Position numbers and translations under genes: made by a program. The notes beneath the pieces were generated by a model, which saw only the letters and a program-made list of their open reading frames with translations, was not told where the DNA came from and ran no database searches. DNA of 64,000 bases from NCBI RefSeq assembly GCF_037031285.1, contig NZ_JAYEZO010000001.1:1240001-1304000 (forward strand). The letters are read 5' to 3'. This DNA comes from Halobellus sp. LT62 (GTDB taxonomy: Archaea; Halobacteriota; Halobacteria; Halobacteriales; Haloferacaceae). Of the stretch, positions 53,316 to 62,408 are shown piece by piece. How positions within the stretch are numbered: position 1 is the first letter of the stretch; each line of letters opens with the position of its first letter.

Positions 53316-55126
53316 AGCGGCCGCTCCGCGAGCACCTGTCGTCGATCCGCCGAATCGCACGCTGGGAGGTGTCGCGCTCGGCGGGCATCGTCGATAGGCG
53401 AACGGCGATCTTAGGTGTGCTCGCGCTCCTCCTCGTCGGAACGGTCATCGGCGGCGGCCTCCTCGCGGGCGGCGTCGCGCTCGACCGCGACATCTACCGC
53501 GTCGGCGTCGCGAGCGACAGTCCGTACTACGAACCGGTCGAACGGAGCGTCGCCCTCGACGCGCGGGAGCCGACGCCCGACGCCATCAGCGACGGCGACG
53601 TGGAGCTATCGATTCGCGACGGCGGCGTTCTCGTCGCGAACTCGCCGAAAGGCGAGGCGGCGCTCTCGGAGTTTCGATCCGCCGTTCGGCGCTACAACTT
53701 CGAGCGGATGCGCGCCGAAGAGAACGGTTCGGCGGCCTTCCCGGTCGTGACCGTACTGCAGTACGTTTCCCGCTCGGAATCGCTTCCGGACGGGGCCCTC
53801 GCCGAAGACGAGGGTGACCAAGACGGCTTCGGCGAGGGAGACGACGGCGACGGGACGGGCGGAGCCGACGACGGGAGTGCATCGGACGGCGACGACGGAT
53901 CCGCCTCGTCGGGATCGAGCGGCGGCGCGCTCGGCGTGCCCGCGCTCTCGGGGATCAACCCGCTGAGCGGCGGGGGATCCGGATCGCCGGCGGACATCCA
54001 GCCGCCGTTCCCCTTCGGGGCGCTCATCCTCGCGTTCGCCTTCCTCGTGCCGATGAATTTCGTCGTGCAGGCGTACGGTAGCACGATGCTCAACGAGCGG
54101 ATCAACCGCCGCGGCGAACTCCTGCTCGTCGCGCCCGTCTCTCCGGGCGACATCGTCGCCGGAAAGACGCTTCCGTACTTCGCGACGATGCTCGGCGTGA
54201 CCGCGCTCGTCGCGCTCGGCGTCGGCGGCAGTCTCATCTCCGTCGCGGCGGTCCTCCCGATCGCGCTGCTCTTTCTCGCGGCGACGTTCGCCGGGGCGAT
54301 GTTCGCGCGCTCGTTCAAGGAACTCACCTTCGTCACCGTCACGGTTTCGGTGTTTCTGACCGCCTACACGTTCGTTCCGGCGATTTTCGCGAACGTGACG
54401 CCGATCGCGCTCATCTCGCCACTGACGCTCGTCGTCCGCGACCTGCAACCGCTGGAGTCGGTCACGCCGGGCGCGTTCGTCTTCGCGACCGCGCCGTTTC
54501 TCCTGTGTTCGGGCGTGTTGTTCCTGCTCGGGGTCGGCATCTACCGCGAGGAGGATCTGTTCACCCAGCGGCCGGTCCCGCTGAAGTTCCTCGACGCGCT
54601 CGACGCCCGCGTGTCGAGACCGCGCGACGTCGCCGTCCTGTCGGGGCTGTCGATTCCGTTCGTGTTCGTCGCAGAGCTGCTCGCGATCGCCGTGCTCTTC
54701 GCGCTCCCGGTCTCACTGACGATCCCGCTCTTGCTCTTCGTCGTCGCGCTCGTCGAGGAGGTCGCGAAGAGCGTTCATATCTACGCCGCCTTCGAGAGCG
54801 GGACGTTCCCGCGGGCTCGACGCGTCGCGCTGACCCTCGGCGCATTCTCGGGGCTCGGGTTCTTCGTCGGCGAGAAGTTCACCGCCGTCGCGCAGGTCGT
54901 CGGCCTGCCCGAGTTGGCGCTGGGACAGGCCGCGCTCGCGCCTTCGGGGATCGGGATCTTCTCCGCCGCGGGTCTGCTGTTCGCGCCGCTCGCCCTCCAC
55001 GTCCTCACAGCGGGGATTACCGCGCTGGGCGCGATGCGCGACCTGCGGTGGTACGGCGCGGCGTTCGTCGTGAGCGTGCTCGTTCACACGGCCTACAACC
55101 TCTCGGTGGTGACGTACCTTGGCTGA
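53312..55126 (+). CDS. ABC-2 exporter permease fused to a PrsW-like intramembrane protease
   Basis: A 604-aa fusion. Residues 1-420 form a NatB/ABC-2 permease: an N-terminal helix, a large extracytoplasmic loop with a Gly/Asp-rich segment, then five helices including NERINRRGELLLVAPVSPGDI. The last 150 residues are a helical domain with the four conserved motif types of PrsW-type metalloprotease-like proteins: E482-E483-x-x-K486, GFFVGEK (near 516-522), H563 in HVLTAG, and H592-x-x-x-N596. The start is GTG at 53312, overlapping the ATPase stop. The protease domain could process the permease or another membrane protein; activity is not shown. Confidence 0.88.
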   Translation: MKRPLREHLSSIRRIARWEVSRSAGIVDRRTAILGVLALLLVGTVIGGGLLAGGVALDRDIYRVGVASDSPYYEPVERSVALDAREPTPDAISDGDVELSIRDGGVLVANSPKGEAALSEFRSAVRRYNFERMRAEENGSAAFPVVTVLQYVSRSESLPDGALAEDEGDQDGFGEGDDGDGTGGADDGSASDGDDGSASSGSSGGALGVPALSGINPLSGGGSGSPADIQPPFPFGALILAFAFLVPMNFVVQAYGSTMLNERINRRGELLLVAPVSPGDIVAGKTLPYFATMLGVTALVALGVGGSLISVAAVLPIALLFLAATFAGAMFARSFKELTFVTVTVSVFLTAYTFVPAIFANVTPIALISPLTLVVRDLQPLESVTPGAFVFATAPFLLCSGVLFLLGVGIYREEDLFTQRPVPLKFLDALDARVSRPRDVAVLSGLSIPFVFVAELLAIAVLFALPVSLTIPLLLFVVALVEEVAKSVHIYAAFESGTFPRARRVALTLGAFSGLGFFVGEKFTAVAQVVGLPELALGQAALAPSGIGIFSAAGLLFAPLALHVLTAGITALGAMRDLRWYGAAFVVSVLVHTAYNLSVVTYLG

Positions 55127-56255
55127 GCGCAGCGGGTCGACAGACAGTTCGGAGCCGCGTGACAAGCCGCCGCGACGACCGCCTCGAAACGGAGGCACCG
55201 ACCCGCGGCTGACGATCGCGCTTCGGGAGTTCAGCAGCCTTCGAACGGAGAAGACGATCCTGCTGGCGCTCGCCCTCCAGCTATTCATCGCCGCCTTCTC
55301 GTCGTTCCTCGTCGTCGGCCTCGTCTCCCTGTACGACCCGGGACAGGTCGACGGCTACGAGGTCGACGTCGCCGTGGCGGGCGACGCCTCCGAGGAACTG
55401 ATCCGCGCCTCGCGGGAGGTCCGCGGCGTCGACGCGCAGTTCTACCGCTCCGAGGAGACGGCGATGCGCGCGTTCCACGAGTACGAGGCGACCGGGATCG
55501 ACGCAGTGGTGGTCGCAGAGACGCGCGACGAGCGGGTGTTCGTCCGGGCGGTCGCGCCCGACTCGAACGTCCAGACGACGATCGTCGTGGTCCAACTGCG
55601 AGACGTGGTGCGCTCTCTCGAACGGCAAGAGCGAGCCGATCGCGCCACATATCTCGACGCACAGCCGCTGGCACTGCCGCCGGAGGCCTCCTCGAGCCCG
55701 TACTTCGGATTCACGTACACGGTGTTGCTCCCGCTGCTGCTCTTCTTACCTGTCTTCATCTCGGGTTCCGTCGCGGTCGATTCGATCTCCGAGGAGATCG
55801 AGCGCGGGACGCTCGAACTGCTCCGCGTCGCGCCGCTCTCGCTGACGGACGTCGTCGACGGGAAGCTCCTGACCGCCGCGGGTCTCGCGCCGATTCAAGC
55901 GGCGCTGTGGATCGGGCTGCTCGAACTCAACGGGACGAGCGTCGCGAACGTCCCGGCGCTGCTCGCGCTGGTCGCCGCGCTCGCCCTCCTGATCTGCGGA
56001 TTGGGCGCGGCGCTGGCGCTTCTCTCTCCCGAACGACGCGCGGCGCAGTTCCTCTATTCGGTCGGGGTGCTGTTGGTCTTCGGGGGGACGGCGCTGCTTC
56101 CGAACGGGCCGATCACCGCCGCCGCCCGGCTGGCGATCGACAGCGCCGGACGCGCCGACTACGCCGCCGTCGTCGCGGTCGTCGTCGGTGCCGTCGTCGT
56201 CTACGGGGTGCTTCGTCGCCTCGTCGACGGGCTCGACGCCGACGAGCTCTCCTAG
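55119..56255 (+). CDS. ABC-2 exporter permease (second subunit)
   Basis: A 378-aa ABC-2 family permease with a polar N-terminal tail, one helix, a long extracytoplasmic domain (about 75-185) and five C-terminal helices with VDSISEEIERGTLELLRVAPLS, the conserved coupling segment. It starts with TTG at 55119 inside the end of the preceding gene (overlap 8 nt) and is the third gene of the exporter operon. The TTG start is inferred because there is no ATG or GTG before the first helix. Confidence 0.88.
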   Translation: MAERSGSTDSSEPRDKPPRRPPRNGGTDPRLTIALREFSSLRTEKTILLALALQLFIAAFSSFLVVGLVSLYDPGQVDGYEVDVAVAGDASEELIRASREVRGVDAQFYRSEETAMRAFHEYEATGIDAVVVAETRDERVFVRAVAPDSNVQTTIVVVQLRDVVRSLERQERADRATYLDAQPLALPPEASSSPYFGFTYTVLLPLLLFLPVFISGSVAVDSISEEIERGTLELLRVAPLSLTDVVDGKLLTAAGLAPIQAALWIGLLELNGTSVANVPALLALVAALALLICGLGAALALLSPERRAAQFLYSVGVLLVFGGTALLPNGPITAAARLAIDSAGRADYAAVVAVVVGAVVVYGVLRRLVDGLDADELS

Positions 56256-56394
56256 CGCTCTATCCTCTTGGCGCACGGCTACGAAGACGAGGCCGATGCG
56301 GGCGAACGCCGACGCGGACGAACGCCGTCGAAGATCGAACACCGCGACGGCCAGATCCGGAACGCACACAAACCCGGGCGTCCGAACGGAAGCT

Positions 56395-56778
56395 ATGGGA
56401 CTCGGAAGCACGGCGAAAAAGCTCCAGAAAGTGACCGATATGGCCGAGGACGTGTACACGCGGCTGAACGATCTCCGCGATCAGGTCGTTCAGATGCGTG
56501 AAACGACCCAAGAGACGAGCGACCGCGTCGAGCGCCTCGAACGCGAGAGCGCCGAGATGCGGGCGGTCCTCGAAGCCCTCGCCGAGCAAGAGGACATCGA
56601 CGTCGAGAGCGTCACGGCCGACGCGCACATCACCGAAGCGGAGTCGGGAGGAGACGAGCAGAACGGACAGAACGACGGGGACCGTTCCTCGGCTGGTGGA
56701 ACCAGCGACGACAGCGGCGGTAGCGGGAACAGCGACGACAGCAACGGCGGCCACAACAGCAACGACGGCTCACAGTAA
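56395..56778 (+). CDS. DUF5798-like small coiled-coil protein
   Basis: A 127-aa protein beginning MGLGSTAKKLQKVTDMAEDV, a sequence I recall from a conserved haloarchaeal family (DUF5798). Residues about 15-70 form a coiled coil (RLNDLRDQVVQMRETT). The tail from 85 is Asp/Asn/Ser/Gly-rich and unstructured. The ATG at 56395 is chosen because upstream codons give a low-complexity extension inside the previous gene. Function is unknown. Confidence 0.8.
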   Translation: MGLGSTAKKLQKVTDMAEDVYTRLNDLRDQVVQMRETTQETSDRVERLERESAEMRAVLEALAEQEDIDVESVTADAHITEAESGGDEQNGQNDGDRSSAGGTSDDSGGSGNSDDSNGGHNSNDGSQ

Positions 56779-56829
56779 TCCGGAACCTGTCGGACCGGGA
56801 GAAGTGACGCGAGAAACCGTCGTCGGAGA

Positions 56830-57258
56830 CTACTCGGCCAGCCGGGCGTGTTCGACTTTCATACACTTGTCTTGGACGAAATCGAGTCCGGCTTCTGCGG
56901 CCCGCTCGCCCGCGTCGTCGTCGGTGATTCCGAGTTGGAGCCACACGGCTCGAACGTCGCCCACTGACTCGTGGCGTTCGATCGCCGCGTCGACGACTCC
57001 TCCGGCTTCCTCGCTCGGACGGAACACGTCGACTATATCGATCTCGACGTCCCCGGGAACGTCGGCCAGCGCGTCGTAGGCGGTCTCCCCGAGGATCTCG
57101 TCGGCGAAGGGGTTCACCGGGACGATTCGATAGCCGTTACGCTGAAGATACGCCGGAATGTCGTGAGCCGCCTTTCCGGGCGTCGTCGAACAGCCGACCA
57201 CGGCCACCGTTTCTGCGTTCAGTACGGATCTGAGTCCGTCGTCGTCAGTGATTGGCAT
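56830..57258 (-). CDS. CoA-binding domain protein (YccU type)
   Basis: A 142-aa Rossmann-fold CoA-binding protein. ETVAVVGCSTTPGKAAHDIPAYL and RIVPVNPFADEILGE lie in the nucleotide-binding half, followed by VDIVDVFRPSEEAGGVV. Relatives bind CoA or nucleotides, but the biological role is not settled. The start at 57258 follows CGTTTTACG (about 57279-57287). A longer in-frame extension to 57420 is rejected for lack of homology-like composition. Confidence 0.9.
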   Translation of the reverse strand: MPITDDDGLRSVLNAETVAVVGCSTTPGKAAHDIPAYLQRNGYRIVPVNPFADEILGETAYDALADVPGDVEIDIVDVFRPSEEAGGVVDAAIERHESVGDVRAVWLQLGITDDDAGERAAEAGLDFVQDKCMKVEHARLAE

Positions 57259-57310
57259 ACGCGAAATGAGGGACGGCGGACGTAAAACGCTGCCGCGGCA
57301 GCGAGGCGGC

Positions 57311-57526
57311 TTACCGGGCGTTGCGACCGAGCAGAACGTACAGGAGGATTCCCAAAATCGGGGCGAAAAAGACGACGAGCGCCCAGAGGAACGCCGGATG
57401 GGAGCTGTTCGTTTTCGCATCGGAGTACGTCCACACGATCATCGCGATCCCGACGAGTAAAAAGAGGATTCCGATCAACACGCCGACCGCACCGACAGCA
57501 CCTTGAAGCAGTACACTGGAGGGCAT
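57311..57526 (-). CDS. Small membrane protein with PLDc_N-type domain
   Basis: A 71-aa protein with two hydrophobic helices (about 9-33 and 46-68) separated by YSDAKTNSSHPAF. This matches the short phospholipase-D-nuclease N-terminal (cardiolipin synthase N-terminal) membrane module. No catalytic part follows. A CTATTTTTC element near 57550-57558 supports the ATG at 57526. The function is probably a membrane anchor or regulator and is not known. Confidence 0.8.
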   Translation of the reverse strand: MPSSVLLQGAVGAVGVLIGILFLLVGIAMIVWTYSDAKTNSSHPAFLWALVVFFAPILGILLYVLLGRNAR

Positions 57527-57605
57527 TATCGAATCGGACGAAACTACACGAAAAATAGTTTCTGGTTCTCGATGTTCGCGGGCCCGCGACGGCGTTTCCG
57601 GACTG

Positions 57606-58217
57606 TCAGTCGTTCGCGAGTCGAACGGTCGGCTCGCCGTCCTCGCTGGTCGTCACGATGCCGTCGAACAGCTGCTTCAGCGTGTTCATCGTCTGGTCGT
57701 CGTGCGCGCTGGCGTCGATCGCGAAGACGCCGAGGCCCTTGACGCTCTGAATCCGGCCGGTGAACACGTGGAGGAATCGGAACACTGTCTGTAGATCGGC
57801 GTACATCAGAAGCGTCGACAGCGAGTGCAACATCACGCGGTTGCGCTCGATGCCTTGGTCTTGGTAGAAGGACTGTAAGATCTCCGAGAGCTTGATCCCG
57901 ATGCCCGTCATGTCGACCGGCGAGGAGGCGTACTTGATCCGCTCGTCGTCGCGGACGTCGCCGACGCCCTGCTGGCGCGTGACGCAGTCGATGACAGCCA
58001 CCGGCCGGTCTTCATAAGAGATGCGCTTCCCGAAGTCGTCAAGCACGCGGTCGGCACCGTCCTTCGTGGTGACGATGATCGCGCCCTCGCCGCTCTCGGT
58101 CCCCGAGGCGAGGACGTCCAGACAGAGCGAGCGCTTTCCCGTCAGGGGCGGGCCGCTAACCAAAATGTTCGTTCCGGGAGGGACCTCTGCGTCGAGGTCC
58201 GGGCCGAGGTCATACAT
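57606..58217 (-). CDS. RecA/Rad55-like (KaiC-family) ATPase
   Basis: A 203-aa RecA-fold ATPase with Walker A GPPLTGKRS (residues about 21-29), a central GIGIKLSEI segment and hydrophobic Walker B-like VMLHSLSTLLMY. It belongs to the RAD55/KaiC-like group common in archaea, where signalling or regulatory roles are suspected. No DNA-repair partner is adjacent. No clear TATA box is seen at -27. Confidence 0.82.
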   Translation of the reverse strand: MYDLGPDLDAEVPPGTNILVSGPPLTGKRSLCLDVLASGTESGEGAIIVTTKDGADRVLDDFGKRISYEDRPVAVIDCVTRQQGVGDVRDDERIKYASSPVDMTGIGIKLSEILQSFYQDQGIERNRVMLHSLSTLLMYADLQTVFRFLHVFTGRIQSVKGLGVFAIDASAHDDQTMNTLKQLFDGIVTTSEDGEPTVRLAND

Positions 58218-58422
58218 CCGGGTTCCTCGGCGTCGAGCCAGCTACGAGAGAGGCGGTGGTTCGATCGATCGACTCGCCGGGAGTCATTAGACGAGTGAAC
58301 CATAACAGGTGCAGATAATATTCTTTTTGATTGCGACGGTGGATTTCGGCTGACGGCCGCAACGCATCTGTGGCCGCGCGGGTTTAAATCGTCTCGACCG
58401 CCCGGAAGTCGCTCCGTCCTCG

Positions 58423-59295
58423 TTATACGACCGCAACGACGTCGACCGCGCGGCCGATGACGAAGGCGGCGGTCGCGAGGAACATCCCTCGCTTCAGCCG
58501 CCGCTGGGCCGTCGACGGGTCCGAAAAGGACCGCCGAACCGCCGACAGCATTAACGCGTCCGCGGGGATCACGATCGCGAGATAGACCACACCGAAGACG
58601 TCCAGTAGATACGGCGCGGCGCTCGCCGCGACGGCGACGGCCATCACCGCCGCGCCGAGTCGCAGGGCGACTCCCTCGCCGGCGACGATCGGGAGCGTCC
58701 TGAGTCCCTCCTCGCGGTCGCCCGCGAGATCCTCGACGTCCTTGACGATCTCGCGTGTCAGCGTCGCCAACGCCGCGAGCGCGAAGAGCACGAGCGCCGC
58801 GGAGTCGGTGAGCTGCCCCACCGATGCGGCCCCGAAGAGGAACGTCGACCCCGTCAGGTACGCGACGACGACGTTGCCGACGCCCGGTAGTCCCTTGAAC
58901 AACTCCGTGTAGGCGACCAGCGCGAGCAGGTTCACCACGGCGATCGCAATCGCGACGGGCGGCAGCGCCAGCGCGGCGACCACCGCGCTGAGGAACAGCG
59001 CGACGCTGAACGCGAGCGCGCCGCGGGCGCTGACGGCTCCGCGGGGGATCGGTCGATCCGGCCGGTTGATCCGGTCGATGTCGCGGTCGAAGTAGTCGTT
59101 GACCGCGTTGCCCGCGGCGGTCGCGAAGACCGTCGCGGCCACGCTGGCGACGACGGCGACGACGCTCGAATCGAGACCCGCGGCGACGAACGCGCCGGTG
59201 AAGGTGAGCACCCCCGCGGCGACGGCGTTGCCGAGGCGCGTGAGATCGAGGAGGCCGCGGAGCGTTTCGGGGGCCGTCGATCCGTCTGATTCCAT
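58423..59295 (-). CDS. ubiA: Digeranylgeranylglyceryl phosphate synthase (UbiA family)
   Basis: A 290-aa membrane prenyltransferase attaching the second geranylgeranyl chain in archaeal ether-lipid synthesis. Asp-rich motifs are canonical: NAVNDYFDRDIDRINRPDRP (residues about 62-81) and DVEDLAGDREEGLRTLP. About nine helices are seen. The start at 59295 has CTTTATTTC (about 59319-59327) on its strand; an upstream in-frame start at 59412 gives a non-conserved extension. It is a housekeeping lipid gene. Confidence 0.9.
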   Translation of the reverse strand: MESDGSTAPETLRGLLDLTRLGNAVAAGVLTFTGAFVAAGLDSSVVAVVASVAATVFATAAGNAVNDYFDRDIDRINRPDRPIPRGAVSARGALAFSVALFLSAVVAALALPPVAIAIAVVNLLALVAYTELFKGLPGVGNVVVAYLTGSTFLFGAASVGQLTDSAALVLFALAALATLTREIVKDVEDLAGDREEGLRTLPIVAGEGVALRLGAAVMAVAVAASAAPYLLDVFGVVYLAIVIPADALMLSAVRRSFSDPSTAQRRLKRGMFLATAAFVIGRAVDVVAVV

Positions 59296-59463
59296 TCGTC
59301 TACCCGTGTCAGCGGCGGCGAAATAAAGGGCGCGGAGTCGACGCGTCGCGACGCGTGTGAGAGCCTCCGCTCGCGCGATCGAACCGCCGCGTGCGACGTG
59401 AGAGAGTTCCAATCCCCCTATGCCGCAGCCTTAACCGCACTCGGCGACAACGAGATCCCAGAG

Positions 59464-59949
59464 ATGAGCGATCCGACCACAACACAGAACGGTTCAGGCG
59501 CGACAGATCGGAGCGAGGGGGTCAACGTATCCGTCGAGCGACACGAGAACTCCCCCAGTATCGCGGTCCGCGCCGCGTACTTCCTCTTGATCGGCTGGTG
59601 GGCGAGCGGGATCTGGCTGAGCGTCGCGTGGTTCCTCGTCGTCACGATCATCGGGATGCCGATCGGGATCAAGATGATCAATCTCGTGCCGAAAATCGTC
59701 TCGCTGAAAGAGCGGCGGATCGAGACGACACTCACCGAGAGCGCGTCCGGTGACGTCACGATCACCGAATCCGGGAGCGAGCAGCACTCGCTCGTCGTCC
59801 GCGCGGTGTACTTCCTCCTCGTCGGCTGGTGGCTCAGCGGCGTCTGGATGTCGCTCGCGTGGGTCGCGAGCGTCACGATCGTCGGCCTGCCGGTCGCCGT
59901 CTGGATGTACGACCGCCTGCCGTACGTCGTCTCCCTGTACAAGTACTGA
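59464..59949 (+). CDS. YccF domain membrane protein
   Basis: A 161-aa protein with two copies of a YccF-like helix-helix unit (AYFLLIGWWASGIWLSVAWF and VYFLLVGWWLSGVWMSLAWV), each followed by a conserved IIGMPIGIKMI/IVGLPVAVWMY segment. The N-terminus of about 35 residues is cytosolic and polar. The ATG at 59464 has a CCTTAACC element near 59431-59438. No function is established for the family. Confidence 0.88.
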   Translation: MSDPTTTQNGSGATDRSEGVNVSVERHENSPSIAVRAAYFLLIGWWASGIWLSVAWFLVVTIIGMPIGIKMINLVPKIVSLKERRIETTLTESASGDVTITESGSEQHSLVVRAVYFLLVGWWLSGVWMSLAWVASVTIVGLPVAVWMYDRLPYVVSLYKY

Positions 59950-60101
59950 CGCTCGTCTGTGGAAGCTCGGCTCTCGGGCGACCCTCACGCGCCTTGTGGT
60001 TTTTTTATCGGATGAACCGATGTACGAATTGAGGGGAACGCCTTCGACGCTGACCGTGTCGGAACAGCGGCGCTGTGTGAGAATTAGTTCTTCCCGCGTA
60101 C

Positions 60102-60180
60102 CGGAAGCCGGTGGAGGGGATTGTGAACCTCACTCGCTCACTGCGTTCGCTCCCTGCTTCAAATCCCTCTACGGCTTCCG
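60102..60180. repeat. Imperfect palindrome built of tRNA-Thr 3'-half-like sequence
   Basis: Left arm 60102-60127 and right arm 60158-60180 are near inverted copies (GGAAGCCGGTGGAGGGG... and ...CCCTCTACGGCTTCC). The left arm holds AGCCGGTGGAGGG, 13 nt identical to the 3' end (acceptor/T-arm) of the tRNA gene 100 bp away. It has the look of tRNA-end debris left by an integrating element, or of a transcription-termination hairpin. Confidence 0.55.
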
Positions 60181-60204
60181 CTGTTCACGTTGTTCACAGC
60201 AGAA

Positions 60205-60277
60205 AGCCGGTGGAGGGATTTGAACCCTCGGCCTATTCCTTACGAAGGAATCGCTCTGCCAGCTGAGCTACACCGGC
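60205..60277 (-). tRNA. tRNA-Thr (anticodon CGT)
   Basis: 73 nt including the discriminator U at 60205. The seven-base acceptor stem GCCGGTG/CACCGGC, D-arm GCTCAGCTGGCAGAGC, anticodon arm ATTCC-TTCGTAA-GGAAT (loop with CGT, reading ACG) and T-arm GAGGG-TTCAAAT-CCCTC are all paired. No intron, and CCA is not encoded. It lies just downstream of the YccF gene and beside a palindrome containing part of its own 3' end. Confidence 0.95.
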
Positions 60278-60328
60278 GCGGTCAGACGCACTCGTCCGTA
60301 CTGCGATGATTAAGAAAAGACTTCCGAA

Positions 60329-61321
60329 TCAGCGTGCGGTCAGACGGACGTCGAGACAGACGTTGTACTCGTGCGGGGCGTACGATCGCACGACGCGCTC
60401 GGTCTCGACGTCGACATCGTAGTCGTCCCCCGCGGCCGCGACGGCCTCGCGGATGGCCCGCTCACCGGGGCCGAACGGGTCGTCCTCGTGCTGGATGTCG
60501 TAGTAGTGAAGCACGCACTCCTCGCTCGCGAGTTCGACCGCCGCGTCGAGGAAGTCGCCGACGCTGTGCGGGAGGTTCATCACCAGCCGGTCCGCCCAGC
60601 CCGCGTACTCCTCCGCGAGGTCGCGGACGTCACCGTGGATCGCGGTCACTCGGTCTCCGACGCCGTTGCGACGCGCGTTCTCCCGGAGGTACTCGACGGC
60701 GACGGGGTTGAGATCGCAGCCGACGACCTCCGCACCCCGGCCGGCCATCGGGACCGCGAACGGCCCGACGCCGGCGAACATATCGATCACCCGCTCGCCG
60801 GCCTCGACCTGCGAGATCACGCGGTGGCGCTCGGTGGCGAGCCGCGGCGAGAAGTACACCGACGCGATGTCGAGCGCGAACTCGTAGCCGTATTCTCGGT
60901 GGACGGTCTCGGTCGACTCGCCGACGAGCACGTCCCACTCGCGGACCCGGAGTTCGCCCTTCACTTTCGACGCGCGGTTGACAACCGTCCGCGCGCGGAG
61001 GTCCGATTCGACGACGGCGTCGGCGATCCGACGCGCCCGTTCGGGGTCGTCCTCGTCGAGGATGACGACGTCGCCGAGGCGCTCGTAGGAGGGCTCGAAA
61101 CCGAGGACTTCGGCCGGCGTCGTCTGCGTGTTCCGGGTCGGGGCGTCGCGTTCGACGACCTCGTACTCCGATTCGACGGCCGTCCGGTCGACGACCGGGA
61201 TGTACAGCGCTCCGGACTCGACCGTGATCTCGTGGGTCTGATCGACGAGGTCGCGCTCGGCCAGCGCCGTGCGGGTCTCCTCCCCCTCGCTGGTCGGCAC
61301 GCGGACGCAGGGAACGCGCAT
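60329..61321 (-). CDS. trm5: tRNA (guanine-37-N1) methyltransferase Trm5
   Basis: A 330-aa class I AdoMet-dependent methyltransferase that makes m1G37 next to the anticodon. Motifs: VIDMFAGVGPFAVPMAG (AdoMet site, near residue 179), CDLNPVAVEYLREN and the catalytic/binding VMNLPHSVGDFLDAA (NLPxxxxxFLD of Trm5). The N-terminal part holds the tRNA-binding region. Length fits archaeal Trm5. The gene is next to tRNA-Thr, on the same strand. Confidence 0.92.
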   Translation of the reverse strand: MRVPCVRVPTSEGEETRTALAERDLVDQTHEITVESGALYIPVVDRTAVESEYEVVERDAPTRNTQTTPAEVLGFEPSYERLGDVVILDEDDPERARRIADAVVESDLRARTVVNRASKVKGELRVREWDVLVGESTETVHREYGYEFALDIASVYFSPRLATERHRVISQVEAGERVIDMFAGVGPFAVPMAGRGAEVVGCDLNPVAVEYLRENARRNGVGDRVTAIHGDVRDLAEEYAGWADRLVMNLPHSVGDFLDAAVELASEECVLHYYDIQHEDDPFGPGERAIREAVAAAGDDYDVDVETERVVRSYAPHEYNVCLDVRLTAR

Positions 61322-61458
61322 ACTCGCCCGTCGAGAGCGACGCGAGTAAGCGTGACGTTTCGGTGTCGAGCGTGAGGTCTCGATTTCGAGCGTGAGGTTT
61401 CGGTGCGGGACGCCGACTGTCTAGACCGGACTCTCCGGGGATGCGACCGGTTCGCCGC

Positions 61459-62313
61459 TCACTCCGACGGCACGACGAGCACCGGCGTCTCCGAGAGGCG
61501 GACGACCTTCTCGGCGACGCTCCCGAGGACGAACCGCTCAACGCCCGTCCGACCGTGGGTCCCGAGCACGACGAGGTCGGCGTCGACCGCCTCGCAGTGA
61601 TCGATGATCGCGCGGTGCGGGACGCCGTGTTCGATCGCCTCGGCGATCTCGACGCCGAACTCCGATCCCCGCGCCGCGACGCGGTCGACCGCCGATTGCG
61701 CGACCTCCTCGTAGGCGGCCCGCGTCTCGCTGGACCGGACGGGCATCTCCGGAACGACCGATAGGGCGTGGACGTCGGCCCCGAACTCCTCGGCGAGATT
61801 GATTCCCCAGCGTTCGGCGGGCACCGCGGCGTCGCTCCCGTCCGTCGGAATGACGAGGTCGCGGTAGGGCCGTTCGCCCGTCGCACCGACTCGTACGGTG
61901 AGCACGGGGATCGGCGAGAGGCGAACGACCTTCTCGGCGACGCTGCCGACGACGTACCGCTGGAGCCCGCTGCGCCCGTGCGTTCCCATCGCGATCAGGT
62001 CGACCGCGTGATCTTCGACCGCGTCGAGGATCTCCTCGTGCGGGAAGCCCGCTTCGACGGCGGTGCTCACGGCGACGCCCGCGTCCTGCACTCGCGCCGC
62101 CGCGTCGGTGACGACCCCTTCGAGTTCCGCTTCGACCTCCTTGCGCTCCGTGACGCTCGACAGTCCGTAGGGATCGACGACCGCCAAGAGCAGGATCTCG
62201 GCGTCGGTGGCCGCCGCGACGCTGATCGCGTGGTCGAGCGCGGCCGACGCGCCGTCGCTCCCGTCGATCGGAACGAGAATGCGTCGGAGTTCGTCTCCGA
62301 TAGAGTGGCTCAT
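61459..62313 (-). CDS. Double-domain UspA universal stress protein
   Basis: A 284-aa protein with two Usp domains in tandem (about 9-145 and 152-284). Each ends in an ATP-binding loop: GTHGRSGLQRYVVGSVAEKVV and GTHGRTGVERFVLGSVAEKVV. The near-identity of these loops suggests an internal gene duplication. ATG 62313 directly begins the first beta strand after a short tail. A stress response role is presumed. Confidence 0.93.
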   Translation of the reverse strand: MSHSIGDELRRILVPIDGSDGASAALDHAISVAAATDAEILLLAVVDPYGLSSVTERKEVEAELEGVVTDAAARVQDAGVAVSTAVEAGFPHEEILDAVEDHAVDLIAMGTHGRSGLQRYVVGSVAEKVVRLSPIPVLTVRVGATGERPYRDLVIPTDGSDAAVPAERWGINLAEEFGADVHALSVVPEMPVRSSETRAAYEEVAQSAVDRVAARGSEFGVEIAEAIEHGVPHRAIIDHCEAVDADLVVLGTHGRTGVERFVLGSVAEKVVRLSETPVLVVPSE

Positions 62314-62408
62314 ATCACCCCCTTCGCGCGGAGATGGAAAAAATCCGCACCCGGATTCGAGCCGCCCTCGAACGTCTCACCCCGCGGCGACATCTCGGTC
62401 GATAATCG

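Noticed and set aside
56188-56394. N-terminal extension of the DUF5798-like protein
   Set aside because: It overlaps the end of the exporter permease in another frame and is Ser/Thr/Arg-rich; homologous sequence starts at MGLGSTAKK.
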